A stretch of 64,000 nt of DNA from Sulfitobacter mediterraneus (GTDB lineage Bacteria; Pseudomonadota; Alphaproteobacteria; Rhodobacterales; Rhodobacteraceae), in contig NZ_QBKU01000001.1 of assembly GCF_003054325.1 (NCBI RefSeq), positions 186,001-250,000 of the forward strand. Reading direction: 5' to 3'. Below, one piece after another: positions 36,366 to 45,561 of this stretch (positions are counted from its first letter, which is position 1; each line of letters opens with the position of its first letter). The notes below the pieces were generated by a model, which was not told where the DNA came from, searched no databases, and was given only the letters and a program-made list of their open reading frames with translations. A program made the translations under genes and the position numbers.

Positions 36366-37343
36366 TCAGTTGGGCGCAGGCAGCAGTACTGCCTCGACAC
36401 GGCGGTTGTCGGTCCGCCCTGCTTCGGTCCGGTTTGTGGCGATGGGGGAAAGATACCCAACCGCCTCTGCTTCCAGCCGCGCGGCTGAGATGCTGTGGAC
36501 CTCAATCAACCGCCTACGCACCGATTGGGCGCGTTCCCGTGAGATATTGATGTTGGCCTGCAAGCCACCAACAGAATCCGTATGCCCCACCAGCACCAGC
36601 CTCAGGTCCGGTTGATCGCGCAACAAATCAGCCAAAGCCTGCAAGCTTGCAAATGGTCCCTGCCCCAATGTTGTTGTGCCGGTGTCAAAATCGAGATCTG
36701 ACAGCACCGCATGGCCCGCGTTCAGCAGGGCAGAGGCCAGATCCCCTTGGCTAGCCGGATCAGGCGGCGGTGCCTCCTCCCCCGTGGCCACTGGCACCTC
36801 GGCTTTGGCCGTGACGCTTGTGGTCCGGTCGGCCAATGCGCCCGCTTGAATGATCTGGATATAGGCAGATGTCGCGGAGGTGCTGCCGAGAACGGTCACG
36901 ACCTCTTGGACCGCGCCATCGGTTTTGCGCACCGCCGTGACAAAATGAAACGCCCGGATGTTCACATACATGTTCGGGCCAGGCAGGGTTTCTGTGGCAA
37001 ATCGGAAATCAAATCCGCCGCAGGCCGCGCTGGCGCAATCCAGCAATATCTCAAATCCGGCATCGACAAGCTGCTTGCGCAACGGGACAATCACCTGCAA
37101 CGGGGTCAACCCCGGCGAACCAAGACGCCACGCGCCGCGCCGCACGTCACCTTCGACAGATAGCACAGGCACCTCACCTGCCTCAAACACACCAACAGGG
37201 GCGGCATAAAGATCGGGGGATGTGTTTCGTTCCACCGTAGGGCGGGCATTGACCGGCAACGCCAAATCAAGCGCCAGCACCGGCCCGGCCATCAGCGCCG
37301 CGCCAAACGCAGCACCAATCAGGCAGGCAAAGCGCCGGTTCAT
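36366..37343 (-). CDS. OmpA-family periplasmic/outer-membrane protein
   Basis: A 325-residue exported protein: signal peptide with Ala-x-Ala cleavage near 25, a unique middle region (about 30-200) with two cysteines (DCASAACGG), and a C-terminal OmpA peptidoglycan-binding domain (VLVGHTDSVGG, then SRERAQSVRRRL and DNRRVEAVLL). It likely tethers an envelope component to the wall. The ATG overlaps the end of the AhpD-like gene by four bases. Confidence 0.88.
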   Translation of the reverse strand: MNRRFACLIGAAFGAALMAGPVLALDLALPVNARPTVERNTSPDLYAAPVGVFEAGEVPVLSVEGDVRRGAWRLGSPGLTPLQVIVPLRKQLVDAGFEILLDCASAACGGFDFRFATETLPGPNMYVNIRAFHFVTAVRKTDGAVQEVVTVLGSTSATSAYIQIIQAGALADRTTSVTAKAEVPVATGEEAPPPDPASQGDLASALLNAGHAVLSDLDFDTGTTTLGQGPFASLQALADLLRDQPDLRLVLVGHTDSVGGLQANINISRERAQSVRRRLIEVHSISAARLEAEAVGYLSPIATNRTEAGRTDNRRVEAVLLPAPN

Positions 37344-37909
37344 CGCGCCTGCGCGTGGTATTCTTCGTTGGGGCGCATATCCGACGCGCTGGCCACGCGG
37401 TTGGTCATGTTGAAAAACGCCGCAACGCTGGCGATGTCCCAGATATCCCGGTCGGTAAACCCGGCATCGCGCAAGGCCTGACGGTCGGCCTCAACCACAT
37501 TGGAGCTTTCTTTGGTCAACTTGACCGAGAAATCCAGCATCGCACGCTGCTTGTCTGTGACCTTGGCCACCTTGTAATTCATCACCAGCGCTTCGCCCAA
37601 TTGCGGATCGCCCGACAATTCACGCACCGCCGCCCCGTGGGCGACAAGGCAATAGTAACATTTGTTGACCGAAGACACCGCCACCGCGATCATCTCCCGC
37701 TCCAGCTTGGTCAGCGCAGAGGCGCCCAGCATCAGGTCGTTGTACATCGCGGTAAAGCTGTTCAGCTTTTCGATATCAAATGCATAGGCCTGAAGAACAT
37801 TGGGGATCATGCCCAGCTTTTCCTGACACACATCAAAGTATTTCTGCGTGGCTTCCGGCAATGGATCGACCATCGGCAGGTCAAGGGCGGTCGGCATAGT
37901 ATCGGCCAT
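37340..37909 (-). CDS. AhpD-like peroxidase-related protein (carboxymuconolactone decarboxylase fold)
   Basis: A 189-residue alpha-helical protein of the CMD/AhpD superfamily. The redox pair Cys84-x-x-Cys87 is in NKCYYCLVAHG, the signature of the peroxidase-related branch, which probably handles hydroperoxides. GAGGAG lies before the ATG at 37909. The open frame continues upstream into the GNAT gene but has no start signal. It is coupled to the OmpA gene downstream. Confidence 0.9.
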   Translation of the reverse strand: MADTMPTALDLPMVDPLPEATQKYFDVCQEKLGMIPNVLQAYAFDIEKLNSFTAMYNDLMLGASALTKLEREMIAVAVSSVNKCYYCLVAHGAAVRELSGDPQLGEALVMNYKVAKVTDKQRAMLDFSVKLTKESSNVVEADRQALRDAGFTDRDIWDIASVAAFFNMTNRVASASDMRPNEEYHAQAR

Positions 37910-37922
37910 CTGCGGTATCTCC

Positions 37923-38642
37923 TCAGGCAGTGTGTTGGCGGTAATGATAACCGCCCGCTGGGGCAAAGCCCAGTGCGCGATATAGCGCATTGGCCCCCTC
38001 GTTCTGCTTGACGCAAAGCACCGCCAGATGGTTTGCCCCCTGTTCCTGCCCCCAGAACGCCGCCTTGCGCATCATCCAATCGGCAACACCCTGACGGCGC
38101 TGTTCCGGGCGCACTTCGACAGCATGGACCATGCAGATCCCGTCATGAACGGCGGCAAAAGCCACACCGCCCGGCATCTCGTTCCAACGCGAAAAAATAC
38201 CGGTTTTGACTTTGGCCCGCGCCATCACATCCAGACGCGCCGGACCAATCCCGCCCGCAGCCCAAATCTCGGTCATGATCGCCAAGGGTTCCCACACGGC
38301 AAAAGCAGTAACACGCGGAATCGGCTTGTCCGTCAGCCGCTCAATCGGGAGGGTATAAATCGTGACCGGATCAACGATGTCATAGCCTTTGCCAGCCAAC
38401 ATCGTATCCAGCTGATCCTCGCCATCGCGCAGCATGAACAGCGGGGTTTGGCCCATGCTGCGCATCGCATCCTCTGCCGCTGCGATGTCGGCCTCTGTCA
38501 CCGAACCATTGGCCGTTGCCGCAGACACCCGTTTGCCGCCACCCTTGCCCTCGCGCAAGGTCCATGGGCCTTGGGTCCAGACCCGCGCGGCTGGCCATGT
38601 TTCATCACTGCCCTCAAACAATTGTTGCGTTGTAAGGGTCAT
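37923..38642 (-). CDS. GNAT-family N-acetyltransferase
   Basis: A 239-residue protein with a C-terminal GNAT domain: VEVRPEQRRQGVADWMMRKA for acetyl-CoA, and NEGANALYRALGFAPAGGYHY at the end (quoted to the last 20). The N-terminal half is a diverged acetyltransferase-like segment. The ATG overlaps the cinA stop by four bases. The substrate is unknown. Confidence 0.87.
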   Translation of the reverse strand: MTLTTQQLFEGSDETWPAARVWTQGPWTLREGKGGGKRVSAATANGSVTEADIAAAEDAMRSMGQTPLFMLRDGEDQLDTMLAGKGYDIVDPVTIYTLPIERLTDKPIPRVTAFAVWEPLAIMTEIWAAGGIGPARLDVMARAKVKTGIFSRWNEMPGGVAFAAVHDGICMVHAVEVRPEQRRQGVADWMMRKAAFWGQEQGANHLAVLCVKQNEGANALYRALGFAPAGGYHYRQHTA

Positions 38643-39358
38643 TGAAAGATCGCCTCAAGCTGGGCAATGGCGGCATCCACCGCATCCGGGTCATTGCCGC
38701 GGATCACCACATGCGCGCCATACTTGCCGTCTTTCTGAAATGGATAAGACCCCATGGACAGCAGCGGAAACTGTTCCGCCAGATCCCCCAAAGGCCCGGC
38801 GATATCCCCCTCACCGCGATCCACGCGCAGCGTCTGGCTGATCAACGGGGCGCCCCCCGTCAAGGTTGGCAGCACCGATTGCACCATCGCCTGAAACACC
38901 GAAGGTACACCAGCCATCACATGCACATTCTCAAGCCTGAAACCGGGCGCAGCCGAAACCGGGTTTTCGATCAAATCCGCCCCGTCCGGGATGCGTGCCA
39001 TGCGCAGCCGCGCAGAATTCAGCTCAGTGCCGGATTTTGCGTAATGCTCTGCCAGAATGGCGCGCGCGTCGTCCCGCACATCAATTGCACGGTCAAAAGC
39101 CGCCGCGATACAATCGGCGGTGATGTCATCGTGAGTGGGGCCAATACCGCCAGAGGTGAAGACATAGTCATGCACGTTGGACAACGCCTGTACCGCCGCA
39201 ATGATCGTGCCGCGTTCATCCCCGACAACACGCACCTCCTTGAGATCGATCCCCGCCTCTGTGAGTTCCCCCGCCAGATGATACATGTTGGAATCGCGCG
39301 TTCGGCCGGACAGGATTTCATCTCCGATTACCAGCATGGCAGCAGTGGGGTTGGTCAT
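38639..39358 (-). CDS. CinA-type molybdopterin-binding domain protein
   Basis: A 239-residue protein matching the N-terminal MoaB/MogA-like domain of competence/damage-inducible protein CinA: MLVIGDEILSGRTRDSN, then FTSGGIGPTHDDITADCIAA. The C-terminal NMN deamidase domain of full CinA is absent, as is common in alphaproteobacteria. Its function may be nucleotide pyrophosphatase-like. I chose the ATG at 39358. It leads a four-gene minus-strand unit: cinA-like, GNAT, AhpD-like, OmpA. Confidence 0.88.
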   Translation of the reverse strand: MTNPTAAMLVIGDEILSGRTRDSNMYHLAGELTEAGIDLKEVRVVGDERGTIIAAVQALSNVHDYVFTSGGIGPTHDDITADCIAAAFDRAIDVRDDARAILAEHYAKSGTELNSARLRMARIPDGADLIENPVSAAPGFRLENVHVMAGVPSVFQAMVQSVLPTLTGGAPLISQTLRVDRGEGDIAGPLGDLAEQFPLLSMGSYPFQKDGKYGAHVVIRGNDPDAVDAAIAQLEAIFQ

Positions 39359-39405
39359 GGGCAAGTTCCTTGAGCATGTGCTCTCATCGGTATAGGCCCG
39401 CATAC

Positions 39406-40122
39406 ATGCGCTTTCAAACCGATCTTGTCCCCGCCCGCCTGATCCGCCGTTACAAAAGGTTTCTGGCCGATTGCACATTGGAAGGATCGGGGGTCGAGGT
39501 GACGGCCCATTGCGCCAACCCCGGCTCCATGATGGGCCTTGCCGAACCGGGAAGCCGCATTTGGCTGGAACCCAACGACGACCCCAAGAAAAAGCTGAAA
39601 TTCGGCTGGCGGCTGGTGGATCATGAAAACGGTCATTTCACCGGCGTCGATACCGCATTGCCGAACCGCGCCGTGCGAGCCGCCTTGCAAGAGAAGCAGA
39701 TCGCGGCGCTTTCGAACTACGGCACTGTTCGGCCCGAAGTGAAATACGGCGAAAACTCCCGCGTTGATTTCCTGCTCAGCGAAAGCGGCCTGCCCGACGC
39801 CTATGTCGAGGTCAAAAGCGTCACCCTGTCGCGCCAATCGGGTCTGGCGGAATTTCCCGACAGCGTCACCGCACGGGGTACCAAACATCTGGGCGAATTG
39901 GCGCAGATGGCCCGCGACGGGCATCGCGCGGTTCTGCTGTATCTGGTACAACGCACCGACTGCACCCATGTCGCCATGGCCCAGGACATCGATCCCGCCT
40001 ATGCCGCCGCTCATGCAGAGGCGACCAAGGCCGGGGTGGAAACCCTGTGCATCGGGACCCATATCACCCCTCAAGAGGTAACTCTTGCCGCGCCTCTGGC
40101 CCTTGGCCGCCCGGCGATGTAA
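39406..40122 (+). CDS. sfsA: SfsA family DNA/RNA nuclease-like protein
   Basis: A 238-residue SfsA protein, historically tied to sugar fermentation stimulation and now grouped with PD-(D/E)xK nuclease folds. Family marks are RLIRRYKRFLAD, AHCANPGSMMGL, the nuclease-like VDFLLSE...YVEVKSVTL and FPDSVTARGTKHL. ATG at 39406, divergent from the cinA-like gene by 47 bp. It is followed closely by map. Confidence 0.93.
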   Translation: MRFQTDLVPARLIRRYKRFLADCTLEGSGVEVTAHCANPGSMMGLAEPGSRIWLEPNDDPKKKLKFGWRLVDHENGHFTGVDTALPNRAVRAALQEKQIAALSNYGTVRPEVKYGENSRVDFLLSESGLPDAYVEVKSVTLSRQSGLAEFPDSVTARGTKHLGELAQMARDGHRAVLLYLVQRTDCTHVAMAQDIDPAYAAAHAEATKAGVETLCIGTHITPQEVTLAAPLALGRPAM

Positions 40123-40141
40123 GAGGGGCCGACCCTAAAAG

Positions 40142-40966
40142 ATGGAGAAACCGGTGAACGATCAACACCGTGGCCGCCAGACGAAAGACGGCATTCGCAT
40201 TTACGACCCTTCCGATTTCGCAGGCATGCATGCCGCGGGCAAACTGGCTGCGACCATTCTCGATGAGATCGCCGAACATGTGACCGTTGGTCAGACCACG
40301 GGCGAATTGGACCGGATCATCGAAGACAAGGTCAACGCCGCGGGCGCCAAGTCGGCCACGATTGGATACAAGGGCTACAAACATGCCAGCTGTATTTCGG
40401 TCAATCACGTGGTCTGCCACGGCATTCCGGGCGACAAGAAGCTTAAGGACGGCGACATCCTGAACATCGACGTGACTGTGATCGTCGATGGCTGGTTCGG
40501 CGACACCTCGCGGATGTATGTCGCGGGCAAACTGCCGCGCAAAGCCGAACGTCTGATCGAAGTGACCCATGACAGTCTGATGCGCGGGATATCCGTTGTG
40601 AAACCGGGCAATACATTTGGCGACATCGGCCATGCGATCCAAACCTTTGTCGAAGGTCACCGGATGAGCGTTGTGACCGATTTCTGCGGTCATGGTCTGG
40701 GCCGGGTGTTCCATTCGCCGCCCAACGTCCTGCACTACGGTCGCCCCGGAACAGGCGCGGTATTGGAACCGGGCATGTTCTTTACGATTGAGCCGATGGT
40801 CAATCTGGGCCGCGCGGAAACTAAAACGCTGGCCGATGACTGGACTGCCGTGACCCGTGACAAATCGCTTTCGGCGCAGTTTGAACACTCAGTGGGCGTG
40901 ACCGAAGACGGCGTTGAGATTTTCACACTGTCACCGGCCAACAGCTTTCACCCGACCTACGGCTAA
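40142..40966 (+). CDS. map: Methionine aminopeptidase, type I
   Basis: Removes the N-terminal Met of new proteins. 274 residues with the type I pattern: SCISVNHVVCHGIPGDK, the metal ligands in NIDVTVIVDGWFGDTSRM, the His of CGHGLGRVFHSPP, FTIEPMV, and the final Glu in FEHSVGVTEDG. It lies 19 bp after sfsA, so the two are probably co-transcribed. A terminator follows. Confidence 0.96.
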   Translation: MEKPVNDQHRGRQTKDGIRIYDPSDFAGMHAAGKLAATILDEIAEHVTVGQTTGELDRIIEDKVNAAGAKSATIGYKGYKHASCISVNHVVCHGIPGDKKLKDGDILNIDVTVIVDGWFGDTSRMYVAGKLPRKAERLIEVTHDSLMRGISVVKPGNTFGDIGHAIQTFVEGHRMSVVTDFCGHGLGRVFHSPPNVLHYGRPGTGAVLEPGMFFTIEPMVNLGRAETKTLADDWTAVTRDKSLSAQFEHSVGVTEDGVEIFTLSPANSFHPTYG

Positions 40967-40991
40967 ACCCGCATTGACAACAAATAATAAG

Positions 40992-41019
40992 GCCGCGCCC
41001 GCCACAGCGCGGCTTTTTT
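40992..41019 (+). terminator. intrinsic terminator after map
   Basis: 7-bp stem (gccgcgc/gcgcggc, 40992-40998 with 41007-41013), 8-base loop, then six T. Confidence 0.85.
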
Positions 41020-41107
41020 GTTTGTGGAATATTTGTCGCTTTAGGTAAGAAGTGTTGCCATAATTGTAGAATCATGTTCATTTGCCCGAAATTTGGGAGG
41101 ACGGCAC

Positions 41108-42319
41108 ATGAATTGGCAGGACATTTTTGCAACCCGCATGGACCGGATGAAGGCCAGCGAGATCCGTGAACTGCTCAAGCTGCTGGATCAGCCGGACATC
41201 ATTTCCTTTGCCGGCGGCATTCCCGATCCGGCGCTGTTCCCGACCGAAGCCTTTCAAAAGGCGCTTGGCAACGCCCTGTCACCCAAGAACCAAAGCACCG
41301 CTTTGCAATATTCGGTTTCCGAAGGCTATGGCCCGCTGCGCGACTGGATTGTCGGCAAAATGACCGAGATCGGCGTGCCCTGCACCCGCGACAACATCCT
41401 GATCACATCCGGCTCGCAGCAGGCGTTGGATTATCTGGGCAAGCTGATGCTTTCGCCCAATGACACCGCCTTGCTGGGGTGGCCGACCTATCTGGGCGCG
41501 TTGGGGGCGTTCAACGCCTATGAGCCGAACTACGACCGGCTGATCCCCGGCGGCAACCGATCCGCCGAGGATTATGCACAAACCGCCAAAGACAACGGCG
41601 GACGGGTTAAATTTACCTATATGTCCGTGGATTTTGCCAACCCCACCGGCGAAACGCTTGACCAAATGGCCCGTGAGAACATTCTGGATCTGGCCGATGA
41701 TCTGGACATTGCGGTGATCGAAGATGCCGCCTACCAGGCGCTGCGCTTTGATGGCGATCCGATCCCGCCGGTGCTGGCCTTGGAAGTGGCGCGCAAGGGC
41801 TCGATTGACGCCTGCCGGACCCTTTATTGCGGCAGCTTTTCCAAATCCCTCGCCCCGGGCCTGAGGGTTGGCTGGATCTGCGGCGCGGCGGATGTCATCT
41901 CGCGGCTGGTGCTGATGAAACAAGCCAGCGATCTGCATTCATCCACCATCAACCAAATGGCTATTGCCGAAGTTGCCAACACGATTTTCGAAGATCACAC
42001 AGCAAAGCTGCGCCAGACCTACACCGCACGCCGCGATGCGATGCTGTCGGCGCTGGAGGCACAGATGCCCGACGGCGTGACATGGACCAAACCCGAAGGC
42101 GGCATGTTTGTCTGGTTGACCCTACCCAAGCATATGGACGGCGGTGAATTGCTGCGCCAATCGCTTGAGACACAGCGGGTGGCCTTTGTGCCCGGTCAGG
42201 CATTCTTTGCAGATCGGTCGGGCAAAAACACGTTGAGGCTCAGTTTCTCTCTGGCCGATGACGCCCAGATCGCCGAAGGCATCACAAGGCTGGGCGCGGC
42301 CATTCGCGCAGCGCTTTAA
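41108..42319 (+). CDS. PLP-dependent aminotransferase (2-aminoadipate/aromatic type, class I/II)
   Basis: A 403-residue fold-type I aminotransferase. The PLP lysine is in YCGSFSKSLAPGLRVGWI, the cofactor Asp in IEDAAYQALRFDG, and the N-terminus ISFAGGIPDPALFPTEAF is typical of LysN/MocR-related aminotransferases. GGGAGG precedes the ATG at 41108. The substrate is undetermined. The last four bases overlap convergent rsmD. Confidence 0.9.
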   Translation: MNWQDIFATRMDRMKASEIRELLKLLDQPDIISFAGGIPDPALFPTEAFQKALGNALSPKNQSTALQYSVSEGYGPLRDWIVGKMTEIGVPCTRDNILITSGSQQALDYLGKLMLSPNDTALLGWPTYLGALGAFNAYEPNYDRLIPGGNRSAEDYAQTAKDNGGRVKFTYMSVDFANPTGETLDQMARENILDLADDLDIAVIEDAAYQALRFDGDPIPPVLALEVARKGSIDACRTLYCGSFSKSLAPGLRVGWICGAADVISRLVLMKQASDLHSSTINQMAIAEVANTIFEDHTAKLRQTYTARRDAMLSALEAQMPDGVTWTKPEGGMFVWLTLPKHMDGGELLRQSLETQRVAFVPGQAFFADRSGKNTLRLSFSLADDAQIAEGITRLGAAIRAAL

Positions 42320-42876
42320 CCTGCCGCCACGTGGCGCAGTAGCGTCACGTGGGTGTCACCGTATTTGCGTTTGTCGAGCCGCTCAAACCCTTCCGGCGCT
42401 TGCATCGGGGCGTTTTCCTCCCAGATGATCATCGCATCGGAGGCCAACCACCCACCGGTCCGCGCCGCTGCCAAAGCGGTCTGGCCCATACCCTTGCCGT
42501 AGGGCGGATCCAGAAACACCAGATCGAACGCCGCGTTGGGCCATGACCCAAGCCGTGTTGCATCATTGCGCATCAGGACCGTTTCGGCCTCGGCCCGCAG
42601 TTTCTCAATGTTCTCACGGAGCAGCTTTTGCCCAACCCGCCCGTTTTCCACGAAACAAACCTCGGTCGCGCCGCGTGACAATGCCTCAAGCCCCAAAGCC
42701 CCGGTGCCTGCAAAAAGGTCAAGCACACGGGCGCCGTGGATCACATCATGATGGGTCAACATCGAAAACAGGCTTTCGCGAACCCTGTCGGAGGTCGGGC
42801 GCAAATGCGCCGCAGTGTCACCCTTGCCAACATTGGCCAGCGCGGTTCCGCGGTATTTGCCTGCGATGATCCTCAC
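42316..42876 (-). CDS. rsmD: 16S rRNA (guanine966-N2)-methyltransferase
   Basis: A 186-residue SAM-dependent methyltransferase. RsmD marks: MRIIAGKYRG, LRPTSDRVRESLFSML, the SAM motif VLDLFAGTGALGLEALSRGA, and catalytic FLDPPYGKG. It modifies 16S rRNA in the 30S head. The ATG overlaps the stop of the upstream flavoprotein gene by four bases. Confidence 0.95.
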   Translation of the reverse strand: MRIIAGKYRGTALANVGKGDTAAHLRPTSDRVRESLFSMLTHHDVIHGARVLDLFAGTGALGLEALSRGATEVCFVENGRVGQKLLRENIEKLRAEAETVLMRNDATRLGSWPNAAFDLVFLDPPYGKGMGQTALAAARTGGWLASDAMIIWEENAPMQAPEGFERLDKRKYGDTHVTLLRHVAAG

Positions 42877-44081
42877 GCTTTCAAAAGCGCCTTAAGATTG
42901 GTGGCCGGATCTTCGATCAACGCCGGATCAGGGGATTTCCCTGCCTCTATCATCCGCTTGCCAACCATATAGCCGCGCGGATCGTTCATCGCATCCACTG
43001 CCAAAAGCTGATCGCCCTGATAGTACCAAAAGCTCACGCTGTCTTCATCCGTACGCCGTGTCACAACCCGGTCATACCCCGTGTTCAGGCCGCCGATCTG
43101 CAGTTTCACATCGTATTGGTCCGACCAGAACCACGGCTTTGCCAGATAGTCCTCTCCCGCGCCCATGATGTTCAGCGCAGCGCATTCTGCTTGTTCAATT
43201 GCGTTGGGCACTGATTCCAAACGAATGCGCCCGCCTTGGTGAGGGAAGGACGTACAATCCCCTGCTGCCCAGACACGCACCGCAGAGGTCCGCCCCTGCG
43301 CATCCACTTTGATCCCGTTCTCAATCTCTATACCTGCCGCTTCGGCAAGGGCGATGCTGGGGCGAATGCCAACGCCCACAATCACAAAATCCGCCTCGAT
43401 CTCGGATCCATCGGTCAGTTTTGCGCCGCTCACCGCGCCGGTGCCGGTCAGATGGTCCAAGCCAACACCCTCAAGAATTTCAACGCCATGTGAGCGGTGC
43501 ACATCACGGAAGAAATCACTGGTCTCAGGCGCGGCGACCCGTTGCAAAATGCGGTCGGCCATCTCGACCAATATCACCTTGAGACCAAGCTTGGCCGCCA
43601 CGGCTGCCGCCTCAAGCCCGATATATCCGCCGCCCACAATCAGCACCCGCGCCCCTTCGGCGAATCGCGGCGCCATGGCATCGACATCCGCCAGATCGCG
43701 CACAGTGAACACCCCCTCCAGATCACCACCTATGGCCGCAGGCAGGCGGTTGGGAATGGACCCCGTGGTCAGCACCAGATCATCATAGGACAACACCTCA
43801 TCGCCCAGCGTCACCGTTTGCCCGGCGGTATCAATCGCATCGACGCGCTGCCCCATCCGCAGATTGATGTCATGTTCGGCATAAAAGCTCTCTGGCCGCA
43901 GAAAAAGACGGTCGAGCGTCATATCTCCCATCAAATAGGCCTTGCTCAGCGGCGGACGTTGATATGGCGGAACCGGCTCTGCCCCGATCAAGGTGATGCC
44001 CCCGTCAAAGCCGCTATTGCGCAGCTTGGCCACACAAGAGGCACCTGCCTGCCCTGCCCCGATCACGATTACTTGGCTCAT
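42873..44081 (-). CDS. FAD/NAD(P)H ferredoxin- or rubredoxin-reductase family protein
   Basis: A 402-residue two-dinucleotide-fold reductase. FAD motif VIGAGQAGASCVAKLRNSGF, NAD motif VLIVGGGYIGLEAAAVAAKL, FAD-binding VWAAGDCTSFPH, and a C-terminal reductase domain (about 325-400). It is of the type that transfers electrons from NAD(P)H to a ferredoxin for a P450 or dioxygenase; no such partner is in the window. It is coupled to rsmD. Confidence 0.9.
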   Translation of the reverse strand: MSQVIVIGAGQAGASCVAKLRNSGFDGGITLIGAEPVPPYQRPPLSKAYLMGDMTLDRLFLRPESFYAEHDINLRMGQRVDAIDTAGQTVTLGDEVLSYDDLVLTTGSIPNRLPAAIGGDLEGVFTVRDLADVDAMAPRFAEGARVLIVGGGYIGLEAAAVAAKLGLKVILVEMADRILQRVAAPETSDFFRDVHRSHGVEILEGVGLDHLTGTGAVSGAKLTDGSEIEADFVIVGVGIRPSIALAEAAGIEIENGIKVDAQGRTSAVRVWAAGDCTSFPHQGGRIRLESVPNAIEQAECAALNIMGAGEDYLAKPWFWSDQYDVKLQIGGLNTGYDRVVTRRTDEDSVSFWYYQGDQLLAVDAMNDPRGYMVGKRMIEAGKSPDPALIEDPATNLKALLKA

Positions 44082-44171
44082 GGTTGCATTCTCCCGAATT
44101 CGCTGGCCGCCTGTCGCCGGAAACCTATATTGAGCGGCACATCAAACGCAATGTCACGAAAGGTCTAGCTG

Positions 44172-44660
44172 ATGACAATCTCTCAAGGGGACGCCCTGCC
44201 CGACGCCACACTGGTGCAAATGGGCGCTGAGGGGCCAACGCCCGTAAAAATGGCTGACAAGGTCAAAGGCCGGAAGGTCGTGATCTTTGCCGTGCCGGGC
44301 GCCTTTACCCCGACATGCCATTCCGCACATGTGCCAAGCTTTGTCCGCACCAAGGATCAATATGACGCCAAGGGTGTGGATGAGATTATCTGCGTGTCCT
44401 GCAACGATCCCTTTGTGATGCAAGCATGGGGCGAGGCGACGGGCGCAACGGCGGCGGGCATTACCATGCTGGCCGATGCGCAATCGGAGTTCACCAAAGC
44501 GATCGGCATGGAATTCGACGCCGCCCCAGCCGGGCTGATGTCACGCTCCAAGCGCTATGCGATGCTGGTCGATGATGGCTAGGTGACATTGTTCCAGCCT
44601 GAAATCCAAGCAGGTGTTTGCGATCTGTCGGGCGGTGAAGGCCTGCTTGAGAACATGTAA
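44172..44660 (+). pseudogene. peroxiredoxin (Prx5-type) interrupted by an in-frame TAG
   Basis: Codons 1-136 (44172-44579) encode a thioredoxin-fold peroxiredoxin with the peroxidatic Cys49 in PGAFTPTCHSAHVP and Cys74/Cys77. Codon 137 is TAG (44580-44582), after which the same frame continues with a normal family C-terminus, VTLFQPEIQAGVC then DLSGGEGLLENM, and TAA at 44658-44660. Only that one codon is aberrant and no frameshift is seen. The product would lose about 25 residues including Cys150, the last helix and strand. It may be a recent nonsense mutation, a sequencing error or a readthrough site. AAAGGTC lies upstream of the ATG. Confidence 0.85.
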
Positions 44661-44668
44661 ACCAAAAC

Positions 44669-44690
44669 GGGGCGCATCCAAATGCGCCCC
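44669..44690 (+). terminator. intrinsic terminator after the peroxiredoxin gene
   Basis: Perfect 9-bp stem (44669-44677 with 44682-44690), 4-base loop, followed by T-rich sequence. Its position nine bases after the TAA supports the longer original reading frame. Confidence 0.82.
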
Positions 44691-44715
44691 GCCTTTGTCT
44701 CGATTGTCAGGCTGA

Positions 44716-45561
44716 TTATTCTGCCGCTTGCACAATGGTCCGTGTCGGAAACGGAATGTCGATCCCGCCCTCGTCCATCGCCTCTTTGACCTTGCGGGTC
44801 ATGTCGGCCTTGAACGCAAAATAATCGGATGCATCGCACCAAACCCGCACCAGAAAATCAACCGAACTGTCGCCAAGATTTGTCACTTGAATGAACGGTT
44901 CGGGGTCTGAGTGGGATCGGCTGTCGCCCATGATTGTATCCCGTATGATCCCCTCTGCGGTCTTGAGGTTGGCGCCATAACCCACACCAAAGGTCCACTC
45001 GGCGCGGCGCTTTTCGTTGACCGAATAGTTGGTGATCACATTTCCCCAGACTTCGGAATTGGGCACGATCACCTGCACATTGCTGAGATCGGCCAATTCG
45101 GTGAAGTTCAGGTTGATCTGTTTCACGGTTCCCATCTCGCCAGCGACCTCGACAAAATCGCCAATCTTGATCGGACGGAACAGGATCAGCATGACGCCTG
45201 CCGCGACATTGGACAAGGTACCCTGCAAGGCCAGACCAATGGCCAAGCCGGCAGCACCAATAACCGCAACAACGGATGTGGTCTGCACACCAAAGGTATT
45301 GAGCACAAACAAAACCGTAAAGCCCAGCACAACATAACGCACGATTGAGCCAAGGAAATCGAACAACATCTCGTCCAGATGTTTGTTGCTCTTGCCCAGC
45401 TTTTGCACACGGCGTTGCAGCCAACTGGACACAATCCAACCCAGCAGCAGGATCGCAAGCGCGCCCATGACAGAACCAACGGCACTTGCCAAAAATTCTA
45501 TGGTCAGCAAATCGCCAATCGTTTTGCCCTGCCAGATCTCTGTGTTCATCAGGTTTTCCAT
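44716..45561 (-). CDS. Small-conductance mechanosensitive channel (MscS family)
   Basis: An inner-membrane tension-gated channel of 281 residues. Three N-terminal helices end in the pore helix VVAVIGAAGLAIGLALQGTL, with the Ala/Gly packing of MscS TM3; the cytoplasmic beta domain (FRPIKIGDFVEVAGEMGTV) and vestibule follow. It protects against hypo-osmotic shock. The ATG at 45561 overlaps the phhB stop (TGATG); a GTG one codon earlier is less likely. It is the last gene of a coupled cluster. Confidence 0.92.
   Translation of the reverse strand: MENLMNTEIWQGKTIGDLLTIEFLASAVGSVMGALAILLLGWIVSSWLQRRVQKLGKSNKHLDEMLFDFLGSIVRYVVLGFTVLFVLNTFGVQTTSVVAVIGAAGLAIGLALQGTLSNVAAGVMLILFRPIKIGDFVEVAGEMGTVKQINLNFTELADLSNVQVIVPNSEVWGNVITNYSVNEKRRAEWTFGVGYGANLKTAEGIIRDTIMGDSRSHSDPEPFIQVTNLGDSSVDFLVRVWCDASDYFAFKADMTRKVKEAMDEGGIDIPFPTRTIVQAAE

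Noticed and set aside
44580-44582. TAG as a recoded pyrrolysine codon or programmed stop
   Set aside because: Pyrrolysine systems are not known in Rhodobacterales, and no downstream structure typical of programmed readthrough is evident. A nonsense change or sequencing error is simpler.
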